Of a stretch of DNA of 64,000 nucleotides, positions 35,950-48,433 are shown piece after piece (the stretch's first letter is position 1; every line of letters starts with the position of its first letter). Location of the stretch: positions 238,516 through 302,515 of the forward strand of contig QANZ01002429.1 in NCBI GenBank assembly GCA_003254925.1, given 5' to 3'. This stretch comes from Chamaecrista fasciculata (taxonomy: Eukaryota > Streptophyta > Magnoliopsida > Fabales > Fabaceae). Position numbers and translations under genes: made by a program. Below the pieces are notes generated by a model that did not search any database, was not told where the DNA came from, and saw nothing but the letters and a program-made list of their open reading frames with translations.

Positions 35950-38278
35950 TTCCTACCTAGGGATTGAAGCGCACAACACATTTCAAAATTTGACCTTAGT
36001 TCCCCTCATAATAAAAGTAGCTACACAAGTGGATCTCCAGGAAAGAAGGCAAAAAAGTGAACAAAGTCATAGCAGCACAGATGGGTAAATATAAATACCC
36101 AACCAAAAAAAAAAAAAAAAAAAAAANAAAAAAAAAAAAGAACGGATAGTTCATGAAGAAGTTGTTCATCCACACAAAAATAAGACAATAGTACCCAAAA
36201 GGAAGACCAGGAAACAAATCAAAGAACAAAATTAAAGAATAAGGAGATAACGTATTTCCGGAAAAATAAATTGCGTCACGGATCGAAAACGCGAGGATCA
36301 TGTGAGAAGCCAGAAAAAAAAAAAGTAAAGTGGCGAAATAAAATCTGTGACATCTAGTAAGAGCATATACAGAGATTAAGAGAGAGACCTGAGAAAGTGA
36401 AACAGAAGGTGGCTACTGGCGAAAGCGCAAGGAGGACTGATTGAGAAAGAAAGCGAAGAAGACGGATGATTTGGAGCGTTAAGAGTCGAAGGGAAACATT
36501 AAATGCAGAATGCTTTTTGAATTACCATTTCACAACAAATGGCGGTCCCTCTTGCGTGGGAATTCAACATTTCGTTGCGAATTTCAAAATTTTAACGCTT
36601 TTGACTTTTTTCAGTTTCTGGGCCTATTTTTGTCCTTTCGGCCCAACTCACTCAAATGGCCCATAACCTTGAGAATGCCCAAATATGGCACACATGATGG
36701 TGAGCCTTTTACTTCGGAGTAGGATGAGGCTTGGACTTACCATTTGATAGTTGAAGTTATTTCAAAAACAAAAAAGATTCCCGAAATTCAAAGTCCTGAA
36801 TTTTGTAGCTACTAGCTAAAGCAGCAAAGCTGGGACAGCCAAGCCCATAGATACTTCAATAGGTCTTTAACTCTTTTCCATTGTGACCAAAAAAAACAAA
36901 CTCTTTTCCATCATTATTCTTATATTTCATCCCAAGAATAATAAATTAACAAAGAGTAAAGGAAAATTCAAGGGGTGTAATTAAATGGTTGAGAATTGTT
37001 TACCTTTAACTAAATGTAAGGGATTTGATCTTTAACTTTCGATATAAAACAATTTTAAATCATTGAATTAGTTATCTCATGCTTTGAAGTGTCTCTAAAT
37101 TAGGCTAAAAAAGTGGTCATTGTTATCAACGGTAAATTCACTCATAGTATACCAAATAAAATAAAGAGTAAAAGAAAGAGGATAAAGAAAAGAGCAAAAA
37201 CATCTCAAGATAATGCAAAACCTAACAAGGCTATAAGGGGAGTTTGGTTGTCTGCCAAAATGCACAACAAGGTAGTAATTGGTTGTGGAATATGGCAATG
37301 GCATAAAGAAGGAATCTCACAGGCAGAGGACAGAGGACCACTGTTAAGTTATCAACTTCTTCAATATGGTTTCCTCTCCATGGGAAACTTACCAAACTCT
37401 TGCATACGCAAAGAAAGAAAGAAAGAAAGGTATATATATAGTATAGTATAAATCAGATGCGTTATTACTTTTTCATACTTACACCCAACTTTTTTTTTCA
37501 CTTTCTTTCTTTTCATCGAATCAGCTTTCACAAAAACTACCAGCTCCCTGCTAGTACAAGCTGGAATTATGCCAACCCCACCAGCATGTTGCTTTTTCCT
37601 TCTTTTTTTTCTTCGAGATACTGGTGAATTTGTGAAATTGTGTATGTGCTTTGCACTCATTACCCTATTAGATTCCTAACATCTATTCGAACCATCACTT
37701 CAAAATCCACGCCACTAATAAACACAAGAAGGAAATAAATTTTGAACGCTCCATGCATCACTTCACTTTAGTTAATTAATTATCCTAGATTGCTTTTTTC
37801 TTGCTTGCTCAAGCTCAGCATAAAGCTCACAAGTGTTGCTTGCTTTTTTCTTTGTTTACATCCATGAGGGCCAAAGCCTTAACTATTTAGCATTCATCCT
37901 TAGCTCCGTGCCGCTCGTAAAGCATACTTACAAAATTAAAATTTTTAAAGTTTAAAGTTTAAACCACTGCTTACCTGTAACTTTTTTTTTCCATAACTAT
38001 TCACTGTTAATATATATATTTTTTAACTACGAATGGCGCGAAAATTAGAAAAACTATAAATAACAATCAGTATCTTCATTTTTTTAACTACTGATAAAAA
38101 AATATTGATTTTAGCTCCGNTAACTACTGATAAAAAAAATATTGATTTTAGCTCCGCTCGCATTATACTCATAATAATTTATTGAAGATTTTTGTAAATG
38201 TTGTTACCCTAAAATATAGCCGAAAGCGGCACTGGCGGATAGCCTCGAAGGGAAGTCTAGAGAATAATGATTGATCAA

Positions 38279-38314
<36 letters not shown>

Positions 38315-38449
38315 CATGTATGTATGTATGTATAAATAACATTGATTGATTGATGTTCCCTCGAGGGCAAGTCTATGTGGGCCTTGTTACGTTTGCCTGT
38401 AACAAACTAACAGTATAACCGTATAAGGTAATAGAAGTTACTTTATTTA
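35950..38449. other. H2A.Z 5' region and intergenic DNA
   Basis: It holds the H2A.Z leader and promoter (to about 36500). A poly-A run with one N lies at 36103-36139. An N at 38120 separates two copies of a 35-36 bp string (38085-38119 and 38121-38156). An (ATA)n microsatellite runs at 38277-38314, then (TGTA)n. No coding exon recognised. Confidence 0.55.
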
Positions 38450-39256
38450 AGGCCTGTTTGGGAGCAAAAAGTTCAATCCAATCTCAATCAAATCTCAACT
38501 TATGAGATGAGATGAGATGATGTTGAAATTAGGATGAGATGAGATTATGTAGTGGTGTTTGGATGGTTTGAGAGAAAATGATGTATAATAGGGTGTGAAA
38601 TTATATAAAAGGGTATGTAATGATTGTGGTTAGGTGAAATAGGTTGTNATCTTGTAAAAAATGATTATGAACTGAAATTGATAAAGTTTGAAGTGAAAAA
38701 TATGATTGAGTATGGAAATGTTGAAGTGGGTGAGTAGGTCCGTTTGAGGCATGAGATGGGCCCATCCCATGGTGTCTCATCTCATCATCCATCAGATAAA
38801 TAGGGAACTATATTGATGGGCCTTATACACGTACCTTCTTAACTTTATCTTCAACCATTCATATGTTAACTTCTCTGTGGCCCACCACACAAACGTTACC
38901 ATTCTGGTGGGTCCCCCTCTCTTTTTCATTCCTTGGACTCCACATTCAAATTCACTCCCAAACCCAAATTATCAACTCCCAATAATCAATCCAACGGCTA
39001 GCGACCACGCATGTTGTATGTGTCACCATCGCAACATTTCAAGTACACCAACAACCTTCATTTCAATNAATATAGGTATATAAATAGGGGTAGATTAGTA
39101 AATGTATGATAAATGGGATGATGATTTGAATGAGATGAGGATTAGGATGAGATTATGTGCCACACAAACACCCAAACTGGACTGTTCATCTAATTTTAGG
39201 TTAAGATTAGGATTGAAATAGGATGAGATTGAGATGTTGAGTTGCCAAACAGGCCC
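38450..39256. mobile_element. PIF/Harbinger-like MITE, interrupted by an N-flanked duplicated block
   Basis: The left end AGGCCTGTTTGG and right end CCAAACAGGCCC form a terminal inverted repeat of 11 of 12 bases. TTA lies directly outside both ends (38447-38449 and 39257-39259), the target duplication expected for PIF/Harbinger elements. Inner parts are TGAGATGAGATGA-rich and partly self-complementary. The 419-bp block 38649-39067 inside it is bounded by single Ns and recurs at 39431-39849. Without that block the element would be about 386 bp, a normal MITE size. Confidence 0.7.
38649..39067. repeat. 419-bp direct duplicate, copy 1 (N-flanked)
   Basis: It is nearly identical to 39431-39849, with about three substitutions seen by eye and equal length. 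Single Ns at 38648 and 39068 bound it exactly. This points to gap filling or unmerged haplotypes rather than a real duplication. Confidence 0.9.
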
Positions 39257-39430
39257 TTAAATAATACTCGCCCGAAAAGATTCTCTTGATCAATAAATAA
39301 ATGAAAATTTATGTGTAAATTCCCTCATCAAAGATGCATGAACCAGACATCTTTAACTTGAAAAATAAAATTTGAAGATGGGATTAATTATATACAGAAT
39401 ACCATGTTTAGGTATTTCATGGCAGGGTAT

Positions 39431-39849
39431 ATCTTGTAAAAAATGATTATGAATTGAAATTGATAAAGTTTGAAGTGAAAAATATGATTGAGTATGGAAA
39501 TGTTGAAGTGGGTGAGTAGGTCCGTTTGAGGCGTGAGATGGGCCCATCCCATGGTGTCTCATCTCATCATCCATCAGATAAATAGGAAACTATATTGATG
39601 GGCCTTATACACGTACCTTCTTAACTTTATCTTCAACCATTCATATGTTAACTTCTCTGTGGCCCACCACACAAACGTTACCATTCTGGTGGGTCCCCCT
39701 CTCTTTTTCATTCCTTGGACTCCACATTCAAATTCACTCCCAAACCCAAATTATCAACTCCCAATAATCAATCCAACGGCTAGCGACCACGCATGTTGTA
39801 TGTGTCACCATCGCAACATTTCAAGTACACCAACAACCTTCATTTCAAT
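39431..39849. repeat. 419-bp direct duplicate, copy 2 (uninterrupted context)
   Basis: Second copy of the block at 38649-39067. It sits in continuous sequence without Ns and is more likely to be the true location. Short reading frames in both copies begin without ATG or show no family resemblance. Confidence 0.85.
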
Positions 39850-40530
39850 TATCAAACAAGCTTCTTTACTAAATGATTTGCAAAATGCAAACTATTCCCT
39901 AAAGTTTATTGCATTCCCGAAATAGCCCCTCCATCATCTGAAATTTCTCAATTCTCAAGCTTAGTGCAAAAGTGAGCTACTGAAACCACACCATCTATTT
40001 CTTAGGATTTTAGTTTTCTCCGAAATCACGTCATAACTCATCAGAAGAGCATGGCATTTTCAAGCTTCACAAACCAAAACAGTGAAAACAGAGTTCGTTG
40101 AGGGGCAATTGGGTCAAAGTACCCACTCTACCCACCGTTTTTAGTTTCAGTTAGTCACACCCAAGAAATTTTGATGTCGCTGCAAAACGCATAATACCTG
40201 GGAGTTAGGAGGCGTCAAATTACTAATCTATCCTTCAACTAAACTTTCTCCCTGTACATGATGTTGGTCCTTGTTAAGGATTCCCCATCGATCACGTCAG
40301 GGGTATTGTGGTCAATTAAGAGTCACGCGCTACAGCCTCATCCGAAAACGAAAAGTGGTAGGATTTTCCATCTGGCCCATGCTACCACCGTGAGTCAGTT
40401 TCCAAATCGTCCGCATCACGAGGGAAAGCAACAACTTTTGATCCTTCGAATTATGCGAGGGCTTTTTCGGTATTCCCTATTTCATTTCACTTTCACATCC
40501 TCTTTAATTCAATTTGCGTAACAATGCCAT

Positions 40531-40581
40531 TACGTGGCTTCCTCTCTTCTTATTTACTTGCCACGTAGCCTTACACGTGTC
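40531..40581 (+). promoter_or_regulatory. Cluster of three ACGT elements (ABRE/G-box) upstream of the DUF506 gene
   Basis: TACGTGGC (40531-40538), its inverse GCCACGTA (40560-40567) and ACACGTGTC (40573-40581) fall within 51 bp, about 160 bp upstream of the first uORF. Such elements bind bZIP factors of the ABF/AREB type and mediate abscisic acid or stress response. Function here is inferred from motif and position. Confidence 0.6.
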
Positions 40582-40740
40582 AGTTTCCTCCAAATCATTT
40601 ACTTCTCTCTCTGCTATCCATCCTTCCTTCCCCTGCCTTTAAAATTAATCTCGTTGCTGCATTCTGAACTGCTTAATTCTCTTATAACAAACACTTCTCT
40701 ACACTCACAAACTGACTTACCTCTAGTTTTGATTCTCAGG

Positions 40741-40815
40741 ATGCAGTCTCCGGCGTTAACCGATTCTCTACATTTCATAGGGATCCACCGTCTCTTTTTT
40801 CGGAACTCCCAATAG
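40741..40815 (+). CDS. uORF 1 in the DUF506 leader, 24 aa
   Basis: An ATG-initiated frame (MQSPALTDSLHF... ending RLFFRNSQ) lies 312 bp upstream of the main start. It is the longest of three uORFs, with an Arg/Phe-rich C-terminus. It could be a conserved-peptide uORF that controls translation, or may lie upstream of the real transcription start. Confidence 0.4.
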   Translation: MQSPALTDSLHFIGIHRLFFRNSQ

Positions 40816-40891
40816 AAACCCTAAGCAATTGGCTTAGCGAGCACAGTTTTGAAGTTATTCCGTGCCTCGTCTCGCAATTCTGAGGATAATT

Positions 40892-40936
40892 ATGACTATA
40901 CAATCGCCAGAGAAATTAGGATTCCCTCGTCTTTGA
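40892..40936 (+). CDS. uORF 2 in the DUF506 leader, 14 aa
   Basis: The short ATG frame MTIQSPEKLGFPRL ends in TGA. It would lower translation of the main frame if in the mature leader. No conservation data. Confidence 0.35.
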   Translation: MTIQSPEKLGFPRL

Positions 40937-41086
40937 TTTCTTTTTCTCCTTCTCTTCCCTAAAATTTGTGGTTTGTCGGTCAATTACATCAGCTCTTCGT
41001 TGAATTCGGAAATCGGAAGCGGAGAAGCGAGGAATTTACTTAGCAGTATATTAGAGATTTTGTTAAAGTAAGCTCGGGGTTTGGGA

Positions 41087-41104
41087 ATGGTAAAGAGGAA
41101 TTGA
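41087..41104 (+). CDS. uORF 3 in the DUF506 leader, 5 aa
   Basis: The minimal ATG frame MVKRN ends 22 bp before the main ATG at 41127. Such a short gap gives little room for reinitiation. Confidence 0.35.
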   Translation: MVKRN

Positions 41105-41126
41105 TAAACCCTGAGATTCTGGAGTC

Positions 41127-42692
41127 ATGCCTTTCCATGTAAAAGTTCAGCCAATCGATTCTCACATACCTGCTGAGGGGCATGGGCTTGAGCAGATCAA
41201 GCCGGTTGTCAGGTCGCGATTAAAGCGACTGTTTGAGCGCCAGTTCTCTGGTGTTCTCAGAAATTCTACGGCGGAAAAAATCGCCGGAGACGAGCAGCAT
41301 TCTAGCAAGGACAGCTTCAATGGCTCCAATGATTTCGAGCCGAGTTCGTTGTGCTTGGCGAAAATGGTTCAGAATTTTATTGAGGAGAATCCGGATAAGC
41401 ACGCTTCTTCCCTCAGGTGTGGACGTAACCGCTGCAATTGCTTCAATAAAAACTGTGAAGACTGCTCTGAGGACGAAGGAGACTCATCCTGTGGCTTCGG
41501 TGACTCTAAGCTTTCTTCGAATGCTGAAGCATCCGATATACTTAAGGTATGGGAAGTTGGTGTTTTTAGCCACTTTAATTTATTTATTGCCTTCCTTCTT
41601 TTAAATTAAAAAATCGGCGTGTTGTGCTGTTAAATAATATTTTTGCAACATGTTATCTTACTTTGTTAAGGGTCTGGTGGCCTGTGAAAATGTTAGCGAA
41701 AAGAATTTGTTAGCGGACACGGCTAAGATCGTTGAGAAGAATAAGATCTGCAAGCGTAAAGATCATTTCTGCCGAAAAATTGTTACTAGCGAGTTGTTGG
41801 CTCTCGGATACGACGCCTCAATATGCAAATCTCGCTGGGAAAAATCCCCCAACTATCTCGCCGGTAATTTCTCTCTTTGATTCAGTTCGCCGTTTAGAAT
41901 GGACGTTTATGAGAGCTGTTTTTGGTTGCCGGGAAACTAGAGCAGAAAGGAAACATAATCGATTGAAGAGAGTTATTTCGGCTCTGCATATATATATAAT
42001 ATGTTGCATAATTGTAGCATAAAACTATTTTTATCCGTCTCCAGGAATGGGTCTGTAACTGTTCATTTTGTTTCTCAGAATTCGTTAAAATTGAAATAAA
42101 ATTCTAATGCAGGCATCTAACTACTTGGATGACTTGGTATGTGTAATCTTGTACAGGGGAGTACGAATACATAGACGTGGTCATGGGCAACGAACGAGTG
42201 CTGATAGACATCGACTTCAGATCAGAATTTGAAATTGCTCGATCAACGAAGTCGTACAAAGCTATCCTCCAAACCCTTCCGTACATATTCGTTGGCAAAT
42301 CTGATCGATTACAGAGTATTATAGCCATTGTATCGGAGGCAGCGAAGCAGAGTCTGAAGAAAAAGGGCATGCACATTCCGCCATGGAGGAAGGCCGAATA
42401 CGTCAAAGCAAAATGGCTCTCCCCCTACACTCGAATTACACCGCCAATGCTTTGTTCTGATCACGAGATGGAAGAGAAGACAAAGGAAAAGGAGCATCAG
42501 CCTTCGATGGAAAACTCCAATGGCAACAAGTTAGATGAGTCGGCGATTACTGTATCCGAGCAGGATGAGAAGGAAAAGACGACGACGGTGATAGAATGGA
42601 AGCCAACTGATCCGATTAATCTCAAATCCAACAGTTCTGGGTCCAAGATCCTGACTGGTTTAGCAGATGTCTTCGAAAATAATAACCCATAA
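41127..42692 (+). CDS. DUF506 (PDDEXK-like) family protein, 382 aa
   Basis: Three exons: 41127-41546, 41671-41863 and 42157-42692; GT-AG, open frame, 382 residues. The start MPFHVKVQPIDSH follows the family pattern. An acidic, Cys-rich segment (RCGRNRCNCFNKNCEDCSEDEGD, quoted in part: CNCFNKNCEDC) lies at about 107-122. The conserved core follows: FCRKIVTSELLALGYDASIC, SRWEKSPNYLAG, EYEYIDVVMGNERVLIDIDF, RSEFEIARSTKSY, and LPYIFVGKSDRL, then HIPPWRKAEYVKAKWLSPY. DUF506 is classed with PD-(D/E)XK nuclease-like folds, but nuclease activity is not established; one Arabidopsis member (RXR1) restrains root hair growth. The Lys/Glu-rich tail looks disordered. The neighbour H2A.Z gene matches the Arabidopsis HTA8-DUF506 pairing I recall. 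Confidence 0.93.
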
Positions 42693-45600
42693 AATTTTGT
42701 TCTCTTTTTTCTGTTTCTCTATAAATCTAGAGTGCAGTGCACAATATTATAACTGTAACCGCTATTTTTACTTTTTGGTGGAAACCATAAATTTTGAGTA
42801 CCCCTTCTATTTTTATTGTAAGGGATGGATTGACGAGATTAATAAATAAATTGGAGATATAGTTGAGAGTTGAGACTTGAGACACATGCAATGGGGTATC
42901 TGTACTTTTTTAGCCGTTGATGTTTGATTTGCATATATCTGGTAAATTGATCTCAGATACAAGTTTTAATATTTAGTTATGGAAGAAGAAATATGTTGAA
43001 AATCAGATAATTCTATCGACGGAAAGTTCTGGCTCGCTATTAATTCCACCGTCAACCAGATTGGTTTTCTGTTGTAAGTTGTAACAGTAGTGAGTGTAGC
43101 GGCGTCCTTGTTTCACAGATATCATCGTCATTGCCATTTGCCCTTTCCAAGTAGTGGAAGTGTATGTATGTCAGTAGTGAGTACGTGTTAATGTGTAACA
43201 CTGTGACTGGGATTAGTTTATGTTTCTCAAAGCTGCACGCTACTTTTCTTTAATTATTTATTTCAATCATTCATATCCAATGAAGCCATATGTAAACAAC
43301 TCTCCTAGGAGCCTGTTTGCTGATGTAAACCATGTTTTGTCGTATGTCAGCCTCGTACGAAACCGAGTGGCCACATAGTGTATCTTGGAAATTGTACTCA
43401 CCGTTTCATTTGTATTCAATTAAATATTCTGTTCTAGTAAATTCCGTCCGTGACTCTATTCTTGTAATACAATTATCAGCCCACTCTCAAAAATATTCCC
43501 TATAATTCAAAATAAAATTGGGGGACTTTCTCTCCAAATGATTTCACAGAAGCAGAACGAAATTCAAATATGAGGAGTGGACCAATGCGAGTTAAGTTCG
43601 GGCTTCGTTTAAATTTTGCGACAATTTTGTGATGCACCGCTCAAAATTAAACTAAATCTAACCAAATCAAAATGGACTGAGCAAGAATTTGGTATAAGTT
43701 GTTTAAGTTTTACGCCATAAACAAATATATTAAACTTATAGAAAGAAGCAATAACTGAAAGTCCTTAGAGAATCAGGAATGGAATGAGAACTTGATAAGT
43801 TTTGTTGGAGGTGACTTCGGCTATAATATAACATCGCAGCAAGCAAGCATGGATGTTTTAGTTATTATTTCTTTAAATTAACATCTCACCTATTCTCATA
43901 ATTTATTTGCCTTGAGATATGAAAAATACGATATCCTATAACTGATAAAAAGACGAGCCAAGGGGAATATCGTGCTTAATTACCTTCTATACATCTATAT
44001 TTAGGCTTAAGTCTGGTCCACCTTGGGTTTTTAAAGTTAATTAATTTTAAAACATCACATGTTTTGTGGACTGAAGAGAGGAACTTTAAATACAGAAAAG
44101 AAAAAGCTTATTGACAAAATCTACATTCTGAAAAGGACTTGTGCAAGATTATGTGTTCAATTTTAAAATTCCTTCACAAAGTTTGTCAGAGTAACCTTTT
44201 TTTTTTGGTCAGGTAAAAGAAATTAATGAAACCTCATAGTATTTTGAAGTTGCTACTTCTAAGCAAGGCCAGGCATGGGTGTTCCTTTACCTTTTATAAA
44301 GGCCAAAGCTATTGGGTGCTTGCTGCACAAGTCAATGATTTTGTCTTCGAGCTTTAGACTTTAGTGTGATTCTCTCGATCACTTTACTGATTTCCGTTCT
44401 AATTAATACTTTGTTTTTCTCAGTGATGTGTTTAGTATCCCTTCCTTGTCCCCCATTCCCTTAAAAGGTTAGAAAAACGTTGTATCTTAAACATTGCAAA
44501 CAAACCTAAAACTCTGTGCCTTCAAAATGTTCCGTTTTGTCTGTTGCCAAGATTAAATTAATAATAGTATTTTATATTAATGTAATATATTTTTTAAAAA
44601 ATGTTCTATATATAATGACCTCAAAGTTGAAAATGAAATAATAAGCATCAAATATTTATATTGTTCTTAAAAGTATGAGGTGAATTTTAAATTAATCATA
44701 TAAGTGTTTCGTTTTTCTCTTATTAGTTTTGTATGTTTATAAAATTTTATTTTTATTTGTAGTTACAAACTACCGAATGTAATCATATATATGTATATTT
44801 ATTGTTTTAAATTTAAATACGACGAGTCTATAACTACGATATATTTTTTACAAGCTTTTTTTTTTTTAGGTTCATCAACAAATGAAGTCAAATAACACTT
44901 TATTTGTGACAATCCCAATTGAACATAAAATAACTCAGAGTAACATGTAGCTTCTAATTTATTATATTCCAACATGAAATTAATGATAGAGATATAACCA
45001 ATTTTGTTCCTTTTGTTTAGACAACTAGCTCACTTTTGAAACTTGATTTGATGATGACCTCAACTTAATAGAGAAATGACTCATTAAAAGTAATATGTAT
45101 TCGTATTTAAAATATAATAGAGAAATAATAACTATATTTAGTAGTTTGAGATCATTAGTACAAAAATCATATAAGCATGTAAGATCAATATAAAACAAAT
45201 ATAATATTTATAATCAATTTTAAATTTATCTCGTACTTATTAGTTCAATAATTAGTATTTCACCAATGATAAACACAAAGTAAAGTTAGCCTTTCATGTA
45301 AATTGTGAAGATCGATGGTGGATAGCTATGAGATGTTTATCCATGCATTTCAACTTAAACATGAGCAAGTATTTTTATCAATCTTTATCTCTATACTTTC
45401 TAATAATTTAGTCCCTATAATTGGACTTGAATCCGGAGGAATTACAACTTCTTTTAATTAATATAAAATTATTTTTATTATTTTTATTATTATTTTTATG
45501 CATAATTACTAAAAAATCATAAAACATGAATATATTATACAAATATTAATAAATATTTATATTTACAAATATGATATTATCATACTTATAATCGGATTCG

Positions 45601-47792
45601 TTGAGGTTAGACCTAGATTCAAACTCAAACTTACAAGTTAAAATTTGGATATTTTGATGATTCATAGTAAATGTTTCACTTATGTGAAACATGAAACAAT
45701 AATAAATCAAATAAATGAGAGGGAGTGCTTTTATTGTATGAGTTATATTATCCTCATATTCAAATATGATGATATTAGTTGTTTTGTTTCATATTCGTTT
45801 CAAAATGGGGACCCCCAGACATGGAGAGAGAAGGACGGCCCATTTTCGATTGTTGCAACTTACAAGTTATAACAATAAAATGCACTACTAAATGTTCTCG
45901 AGTAAGGAAAGGAATAGGAAGAAGCAAGAATTTAGAAAAAAAAGATGAAAATAAATAAAGTGAAAGGGATCGTATCCACTATCCCGTGAGTGTTGAATTG
46001 AGACTTTTCATTTTCAAAGCTGTACTGCGATCAGAAAACAAGGCTGAGAAAGAGAACCAAGAGCATATAGTATTACTGTGTTTATTTTTTATCTTTTGGC
46101 CTGAGTTAATTTGTTATGTGTACGTGTGCATATTAGAATTAACTAGATATTGCAATTACAAGTTTAGTTGTCGGTGCAAAAATATCCGAGGAAGAATCGA
46201 GAGTTGAGAGTTGCGTCTCGTGTTTCAAATTTAATGCAAAACACTTGCACGCTTCACACACACTCACATGTAGTCACATACACCCACACAATCACCACCT
46301 TCCTTTCGATGCCTACCTTCCACACATGCACAAATATCTCCATACTTTGATTATAGCATGCATATTCATTAAAATAATACAATTAATATTCTTTTTATAA
46401 TACATCCATATAAAATAATATGTTATTAATGCTTTCAAAATATAAGAAATACCTCAAATATATACTTTTACTTTTTTAAAAATGTGTACATTTCAAAATA
46501 AAAATAAAACTATTTAACTACCTCTGTAACTGATTTTTGATAAATCAAATAAATTCAGAAAAAAAAGGTTTTTAAAATTAAACGATATCAAGAATGCATA
46601 TAAATAAAATTGATGATTGAATATGTGATTCGAATCTGATATAAAATAATATTACATTCTCAAACAATTGTTCAATTAATCAAGATGTCAACAAATCAAC
46701 AAAAAGATATTAGTCCTTGTCGTTGATAGTGAAAAATTTAATTATGATAATAAAACTAAAATAAACTATGATATTAATAAAAAGGATGATCAACATTAAT
46801 ATATAACTTGCCCTACAATATTGTTGAAATGCACTCACAAGTCACAAGGGACACAAGGCAAGCCGTGTTTAAAAAGGAATATTTCACTATTTGTGTAATG
46901 GGATTTTCAACTACGGTTTGCATTCCGCTACAAAGTTATTTAAAATATATTTTACCTTCAAATATTTTGATATGAAAAGCTATAGTAAATTGGTCTATAG
47001 GCTAAGACAAAAAAAAAAGTCTAAAGGCAAAAATACAAAATTAAAAAAAAAATCCCGTTACAAAATATTTTTAAAAAGTTGCGTACTTATGGAGGAAAAA
47101 AAAATTTAAAAGCTTATCCATTCCAGAAATGTCGCCAACCCTTTTCTAATGGGATTCAGGTTGAGGGCGTCCAAAATGAATAATTGACTCAATTAAAATC
47201 ACTCGTTTAATAAGTCCTCTTTTGAAATTTAATCCTTCTTTAGAACAGAAATCTTGGTGAAGATACTACAAATATAATTATTGTTTATCTTCCTACCAAA
47301 TTATATAAATTCATAAATGGTGGAGTTTTAGGTTGGAAGAACATTCAATTAACACCCATAGACCATAGTAATAGACACTTCAGAAATGTAATTTTAATTT
47401 TTTTTTCATTGAAAATTATATATAAAAAAAGTGGACATAACTCAGTTAGTGTTGGATTTTTTTTTTAAAAAAACTCAGTTCGTGTCTTTCTATTTTGGGC
47501 TCAAGAAAATGTACTTTTTAGCCCGATATTTCATTTTCATTAGAGATTTGGCAAGCCCGTTTTGACGTGAAAATGGGTCATCAGTCTGGATAATCGGTAT
47601 ACTCGTGGGTTGGCATAGGGCCATTGGCCCTTGCCTTTTAGGTCTAAATGGGCCCTATGATGACATATAAGCTTAGAACCAGAAAAGCACATGGATTCCA
47701 TGGAGTATATCTTTTTTTTTTTTTTTTGAAAGAANNTTTTTTTTTTTTTTTTGAAAGAATGGAGTATATATTTTTAATAGCGAAAAAAACTG
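42693..47792. other. Intergenic, AT-rich, no gene seen
   Basis: It contains the DUF506 3' UTR at the left. The remainder is very AT-rich, with a degenerate repeat at about 44810-44900 that recurs near 59.5-59.8 kb. A two-N gap at 47735-47736 is flanked on both sides by poly-T-GAAAGAA, again two unmerged contig ends. No exon with family resemblance. Confidence 0.5.
44810..44900 (+). repeat. Degenerate dispersed repeat, copy 1
   Basis: AATACGACGAGTCTATAACTA followed by a poly-T tract and CAACAAATGAAGTCAAAT (each cited in part) resembles 59640-59760 and, less well, 59485-59580 in the same orientation. It is probably a decayed retroelement fragment of unknown family. Confidence 0.45.
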
Positions 47793-47801
47793 TAAATTTT
47801 A

Positions 47802-48225
47802 GGCTAAAGTGCACTTTTGGTCCTATAACTTTGCTAAGGTCTCAATTTGGTCCCATAACTTTTTTTGTTGCAGTTTTAGTCTAATATCTTTTGCTCAAGT
47901 TGTGGATTTGGTCCCGTATTACACTTTTGGTCTCATATCTTTGGGTCATGTTACATAATTGGTCTCATACATTTTGGTTAGATTGCAAAATTGGTCTCAT
48001 ATATTTGGATAAGATGCAGAATTGGTCCCATATATTTAGATCAGGTGAGACTGACGGTGAAACTTTTTGTAAAGTTATGAGTCCAATTCTGCAACCTAAC
48101 CAAATGATATGGGATCAAATTTGCAACTTTTTGCAAAGATACGAGATCAAAAGTGCAATAAAAAAAGTTATGGGACCAAATTGAGACCTGAGCAAAAGTT
48201 AGGGGACTAATAGTGCACTTTGACC
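47802..48225. mobile_element. MULE-type MITE, 424 bp, with 9-bp target-site duplication
   Basis: The element is bounded by a perfect 9-bp direct repeat TAAATTTTA (47793-47801 and 48226-48234), the target size of Mutator-like elements. Its ends are inverted repeats: GGCTAAAGTGCACTTTTGGT and, in reverse complement, GGTCAAAGTGCACTATTAGT. The similarity extends about 75 bp inward (CTCAATTTGGTCCCATAAC versus GTTATGGGACCAAATTGAG). The left inner part carries about four degenerate copies of a unit near 38-40 bp containing AATTGGTCTCATAT. No transposase frame is present, so the element is non-autonomous. Confidence 0.85.
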
Positions 48226-48281
48226 TAAATTTTATATGAACTTTCAATTTTATTTTTACCATTAATGTTTTTTATCATGCA

Positions 48282-48282
48282 A

Positions 48283-48314
<32 letters not shown>

Positions 48315-48354
48315 TAACAATAACAATAACAATGACAATAATAACAATAATAAC

Positions 48355-48431
<77 letters not shown>
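48282..48431. repeat. (AAT)n / (AAC) compound microsatellite
   Basis: About 150 bp of AAT units interrupted by AAC and GAC units in the middle. The poly-Ile reading frames across it are artefacts of the repeat. Confidence 0.97.

Positions 48432-48433
<2 letters not shown>

Noticed and set aside
38601-39925. Repeated short frames in the 419-bp blocks
   Set aside because: Non-coding MITE or duplicate sequence; several begin at non-ATG codons and contain X from N.
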